Assembly: GCA_934462775.1 (NCBI GenBank)
Contig: CAKSIR010000115.1
Span: 1-7,463 of the forward strand
Direction of reading: 5' to 3'
Origin: an uncultured Ruminiclostridium sp.
GTDB taxonomy: Bacteria > Bacillota > Clostridia > Oscillospirales > Ruminococcaceae
DNA length: 7,463 nt
Shown here in pieces: positions 5,445 through 7,463 of this stretch (positions within the stretch are counted from its first letter, which is position 1; every line of letters begins with the position of its first letter). The notes below the pieces were generated by a model, which worked only from the letters and a program-made list of their open reading frames with translations, did not search any database and was not told the DNA's origin. The position numbers and the translations under genes were made by a program.

Positions 5445-6980
5445 ATGAAACTCAGTAAAAAAATAACAAGCATAGCGCTGGCGTCAGCGCTTATTCTCGG
5501 AATTGCGGGCTGCTCTTCCGAAACGCCGCAGTCAACATCTGCAACAACCACAACCAATGAAAAGCAGGTCCTTGACGAAATCGACTGGGGAAAGCTTTCA
5601 GCCGATGAGGTTGATTCGGCGAACGAGGTAGGAACAGGTAGTCTATATGAATCGGGAAAGACAGCAGGAACCGTAAAGGGCTTGTGCTATTATGATTTTG
5701 CAATGACACAGCCTGAGCTTGCCGAAATATTTGCGGAACGCTTTGGCGGAACGATTGAAACCGAAGTCTGCTCGAGCTCCGAGTTCAGCGATAAGCTTTC
5801 GGTAATGGTTGCAGGCGGAACTTCACCTGATATTGTTCGCTATGACTGGCAGGCAATTCCTCACGGCGTATCAAAGAATATGTATATGCCCCTTGATGAA
5901 TGGCTTGATATTGATTCGCCGCTGTGGGCGACCGTAAAGGACACAATCAACGCTTTTGAATACAACGGAAAGCACTATTATTTTCCGTCAAATGTCAAGT
6001 CGCACTTTGCGCTGAACTATAACAAAACCGTTCTTGAAGCGGCAGGTATCGAAGACCCTATGAAGCTTTATGAAGCGGGCGACTGGACATTGGATACATT
6101 TGCAGATATTCTTGCACAGTGGGCTGCGCAGGGTGAAGAGTATGTTCCGCTGACAGGCGGTTCGTGGTCGGCAATGATGTTTGTTCATACAACCGGAACA
6201 AGCATTATTGACATTGCAGACGGTACTATTGTAAACAATCTGAAGGATCAGAATGTACAGCGTACAATGGAATGGATTGAAGGACTGAGAAAACAAGGCT
6301 ACATCGGCGACGGTTATGTTGACCCTGGCGAAGCCTTCCTCGACGGCACGCTTTTATTCCTTGCAATGGATCCGCAGTGGACGTATTCATCGGCACAGGA
6401 ATCTCTGACGAAGAAAAATATTGATAACGATATGGCTGTTCTGCCGTTCCCAAGAGATCCTAAGGCTGACAAGTATTACACCAGTGTTGATACATTCGGC
6501 TTCCTTGTTCCCGCAGGCGCAAGCAACGTACAGGGTGCAATAGGCTGGATTTTAAGCGGCAGGCTTTACGAAACCGACGAAGACATTCTTGCCGAAACAA
6601 AGGCGGAAATGCTCAGCACAGACCCTGTTTACTATGCAAAGTGCGCAGAGTGTAAGTACAGCTTTACCGAAAACGGTACTAACGATTTAACCTCTTGCCC
6701 TGAGTGCGGTACGCCGAGAAAGGAAAAATTCAAGGTAACTTATACAGAGGAACAGTGGGACGTGTTGCAGGATATGATAAACCCTGAAAAAATGAGCTTC
6801 GTATTCGACTTTGCAACAGGCTTCAGCGATGATATGTCCGCGCTGCTTATAGGCAATGAAAACTCTGTTCTTGACGGACCGATGTATAATGACGCGTCAT
6901 ATACTCAGCTGAGAGATACAAACTATAACGCAATTGAATCCTATCTTGAACCATATCGCGAAAAAATGCAGAATCCGTAA
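5445..6980 (+). CDS. ABC sugar transporter solute-binding lipoprotein with zinc-ribbon-like insert
   Basis: This 511-residue extracellular binding protein (SBP family 1, carbohydrate uptake type) should be anchored to the outer face of the membrane. The N-terminus MKLSKKITS, a hydrophobic stretch (10-21) and lipobox IAGC with C23 form a lipoprotein signal, followed by a Ser/Thr-rich linker (24-40). Family-like segments include SPDIVRYDW (127-135), NYNKTVLEAAGIEDP (191-205) and TFGFLVPAGASN (350-361). Residues 400-421 contain CxxC-x14-CxxC (C400, C403, C418, C421), a zinc-ribbon or rubredoxin-like knuckle unusual in this family. The start is set by AAGGAGG (5434-5440), which overlaps the GH43 stop. 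Binding proteins are usually followed by two permease genes; none follows here, and a bidirectional terminator comes 21 nt after the stop. The ligand is unknown; an arabinose- or xylose-containing oligosaccharide is inferred from the neighbour. Confidence 0.9.
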   Translation: MKLSKKITSIALASALILGIAGCSSETPQSTSATTTTNEKQVLDEIDWGKLSADEVDSANEVGTGSLYESGKTAGTVKGLCYYDFAMTQPELAEIFAERFGGTIETEVCSSSEFSDKLSVMVAGGTSPDIVRYDWQAIPHGVSKNMYMPLDEWLDIDSPLWATVKDTINAFEYNGKHYYFPSNVKSHFALNYNKTVLEAAGIEDPMKLYEAGDWTLDTFADILAQWAAQGEEYVPLTGGSWSAMMFVHTTGTSIIDIADGTIVNNLKDQNVQRTMEWIEGLRKQGYIGDGYVDPGEAFLDGTLLFLAMDPQWTYSSAQESLTKKNIDNDMAVLPFPRDPKADKYYTSVDTFGFLVPAGASNVQGAIGWILSGRLYETDEDILAETKAEMLSTDPVYYAKCAECKYSFTENGTNDLTSCPECGTPRKEKFKVTYTEEQWDVLQDMINPEKMSFVFDFATGFSDDMSALLIGNENSVLDGPMYNDASYTQLRDTNYNAIESYLEPYREKMQNP

Positions 6981-7001
6981 GCTTCTATCTAATCTTCATA
7001 A

Positions 7002-7037
7002 AAATCCCCGCGCTGAACAAAATCGGCGCGGGGATTT
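7002..7037. terminator. Bidirectional intrinsic terminator between convergent genes
   Basis: AAATCCCCGCGC (7002-7013) pairs perfectly with GCGCGGGGATTT (7026-7037). Three more pairs, one a G-T wobble, extend the stem to 15 bp around loop ACAAAA (7017-7022). Rightward it is followed by GTTTATT and leftward by TTTATGAAG after the stem's own ATTT, so it can end both the binding-protein transcript and the convergent thioesterase transcript. The leftward T-run is the better one. Confidence 0.9.
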
Positions 7038-7039
7038 GT

Positions 7040-7463
7040 TTATTCGTATATATCCTGACCTAATGCGTTATTAAACACCTCGAAAATCTTTGAGCCTTTC
7101 GCGGCACGGACAGGCTTAAGCTCTTTTGTAAGAAAGCAGTGAATGGATTCTCCTGTTGAACGGAGTATACCGCTTTCCTTATCAATAATCTGATATGAAA
7201 TTTTCATTTTGAAACCGTTGAATTCCTCGATTTTCGCTTTAATTATGACTGTTTCATTAAATCTGACCGAGGATTTGTAATTGCAGGAAACAGAAAGCAC
7301 GGGAATAAGCACCCCATCCTTTTCCATTTCATCGTATGGGTAACCCGCTTTTTGCAGAAAGTCTATCCTTGTTTCCTCCATCCAGCGTATATAGTTGGAA
7401 TGATGAACAATTCCCATCTGATCTGTTTCATAGTAAAAGGCTGTGCGTTCGTAAGGCTTAATC
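7040..7463 (-). CDS. Acyl-CoA thioesterase, YbgC/4HBT hotdog family (5' end cut by window edge)
   Basis: The protein is a single-domain hotdog-fold thioesterase that hydrolyses an acyl-CoA thioester in the cytoplasm. The first in-frame ATG inside the window (7417) falls within the conserved motif, so it is not the start. The frame stays open to the edge and adds IKPYERTAFYYETDQ, and the edge base G at 7463 would be the last base of the preceding codon. An ATG there would give MIKPYERTAF and a protein of about 141 residues, the usual family length, with only two bases missing. In that numbering the conserved YETDQMGIVHHSNY carries the likely catalytic D15, as in 4-hydroxybenzoyl-CoA thioesterase. 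The C-terminal strands (ISYQIID, GESIHCFL) fit the fold. The stop codon (7042-7040) directly abuts the shared terminator. The acyl substrate cannot be told from sequence, and no link to the sugar operon is apparent. Confidence 0.85.
   Translation of the reverse strand, partial: IKPYERTAFYYETDQMGIVHHSNYIRWMEETRIDFLQKAGYPYDEMEKDGVLIPVLSVSCNYKSSVRFNETVIIKAKIEEFNGFKMKISYQIIDKESGILRSTGESIHCFLTKELKPVRAAKGSKIFEVFNNALGQDIYE

Noticed and set aside
7040..7417. Thioesterase starting at the ATG at 7417
   Set aside because: That Met is inside the conserved TDQMGIVHH motif, and excluding the upstream residues would remove the catalytic Asp.
1..7463. CRISPR arrays, tRNA or rRNA genes, transposase genes
   Set aside because: No regular spaced direct repeats, cloverleaf-like segments, rRNA-like stretches or transposase motifs were seen on reading.

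Overview
The window looks like chromosomal DNA from a gut-type Bacillota, most likely an Oscillospiraceae/Ruminococcus-like anaerobe. This is inferred from strong AGGAGG-type ribosome binding sites, AT-rich intergenic DNA with near-consensus sigma-A promoters, a Lipobox-bearing solute-binding protein, a cytoplasmic GH43 glycosidase, an Lsa-type ABC-F protein, and a LacI-sensor/GGDEF fusion of a kind common in that group. The species cannot be fixed from this sequence.

Layout. (1) Bases 1-132 hold three back-to-back perfect hairpins that look like a dispersed palindromic intergenic element, followed by a rightward intrinsic terminator. (2) 131-2065, minus strand: a soluble diguanylate cyclase with a LacI/GalR-like ligand-binding domain but no DNA-binding domain. 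(3) 2066-2490: a divergent control region. The leftward promoter drives the cyclase. The rightward side carries a perfect 8+5+8 palindrome, a consensus promoter, a 6-codon leader ORF (MLIISC), mutually exclusive hairpins and a perfect 12-bp intrinsic terminator just before the next ribosome binding site. (4) 2491-3975: an Lsa-family ABC-F ribosomal protection ATPase. (5) 4104-5435 and 5445-6980: a two-gene carbohydrate unit of a cytoplasmic GH43 glycosidase with a CBM6-like tail and a lipoprotein sugar-binding protein, with no permease genes following. (6) 7002-7037: a bidirectional terminator. (7) 7040-7463, minus strand: a YbgC/4HBT-type acyl-CoA thioesterase cut by the window edge, probably by only two bases.

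How it fits together. The best candidate for a distinctive system is the ABC-F leader. Its parts (promoter, tiny well-initiated ORF, competing stems, terminator, ABC-F antibiotic-resistance gene) are those of ribosome-mediated transcription attenuation, in which a drug-stalled ribosome on the leader ORF switches on a ribosome-protection factor. The GH43/binding-protein pair suggests capture of a plant-wall oligosaccharide (xylan- or arabinan-derived) outside the cell and hydrolysis inside, using permeases encoded elsewhere. The LacI-sensor cyclase may report a sugar-like ligand as c-di-GMP; a functional link to the GH43 operon is only a guess from proximity. A second oddity is a CxxC-x14-CxxC zinc-ribbon-like insert in the secreted binding protein.
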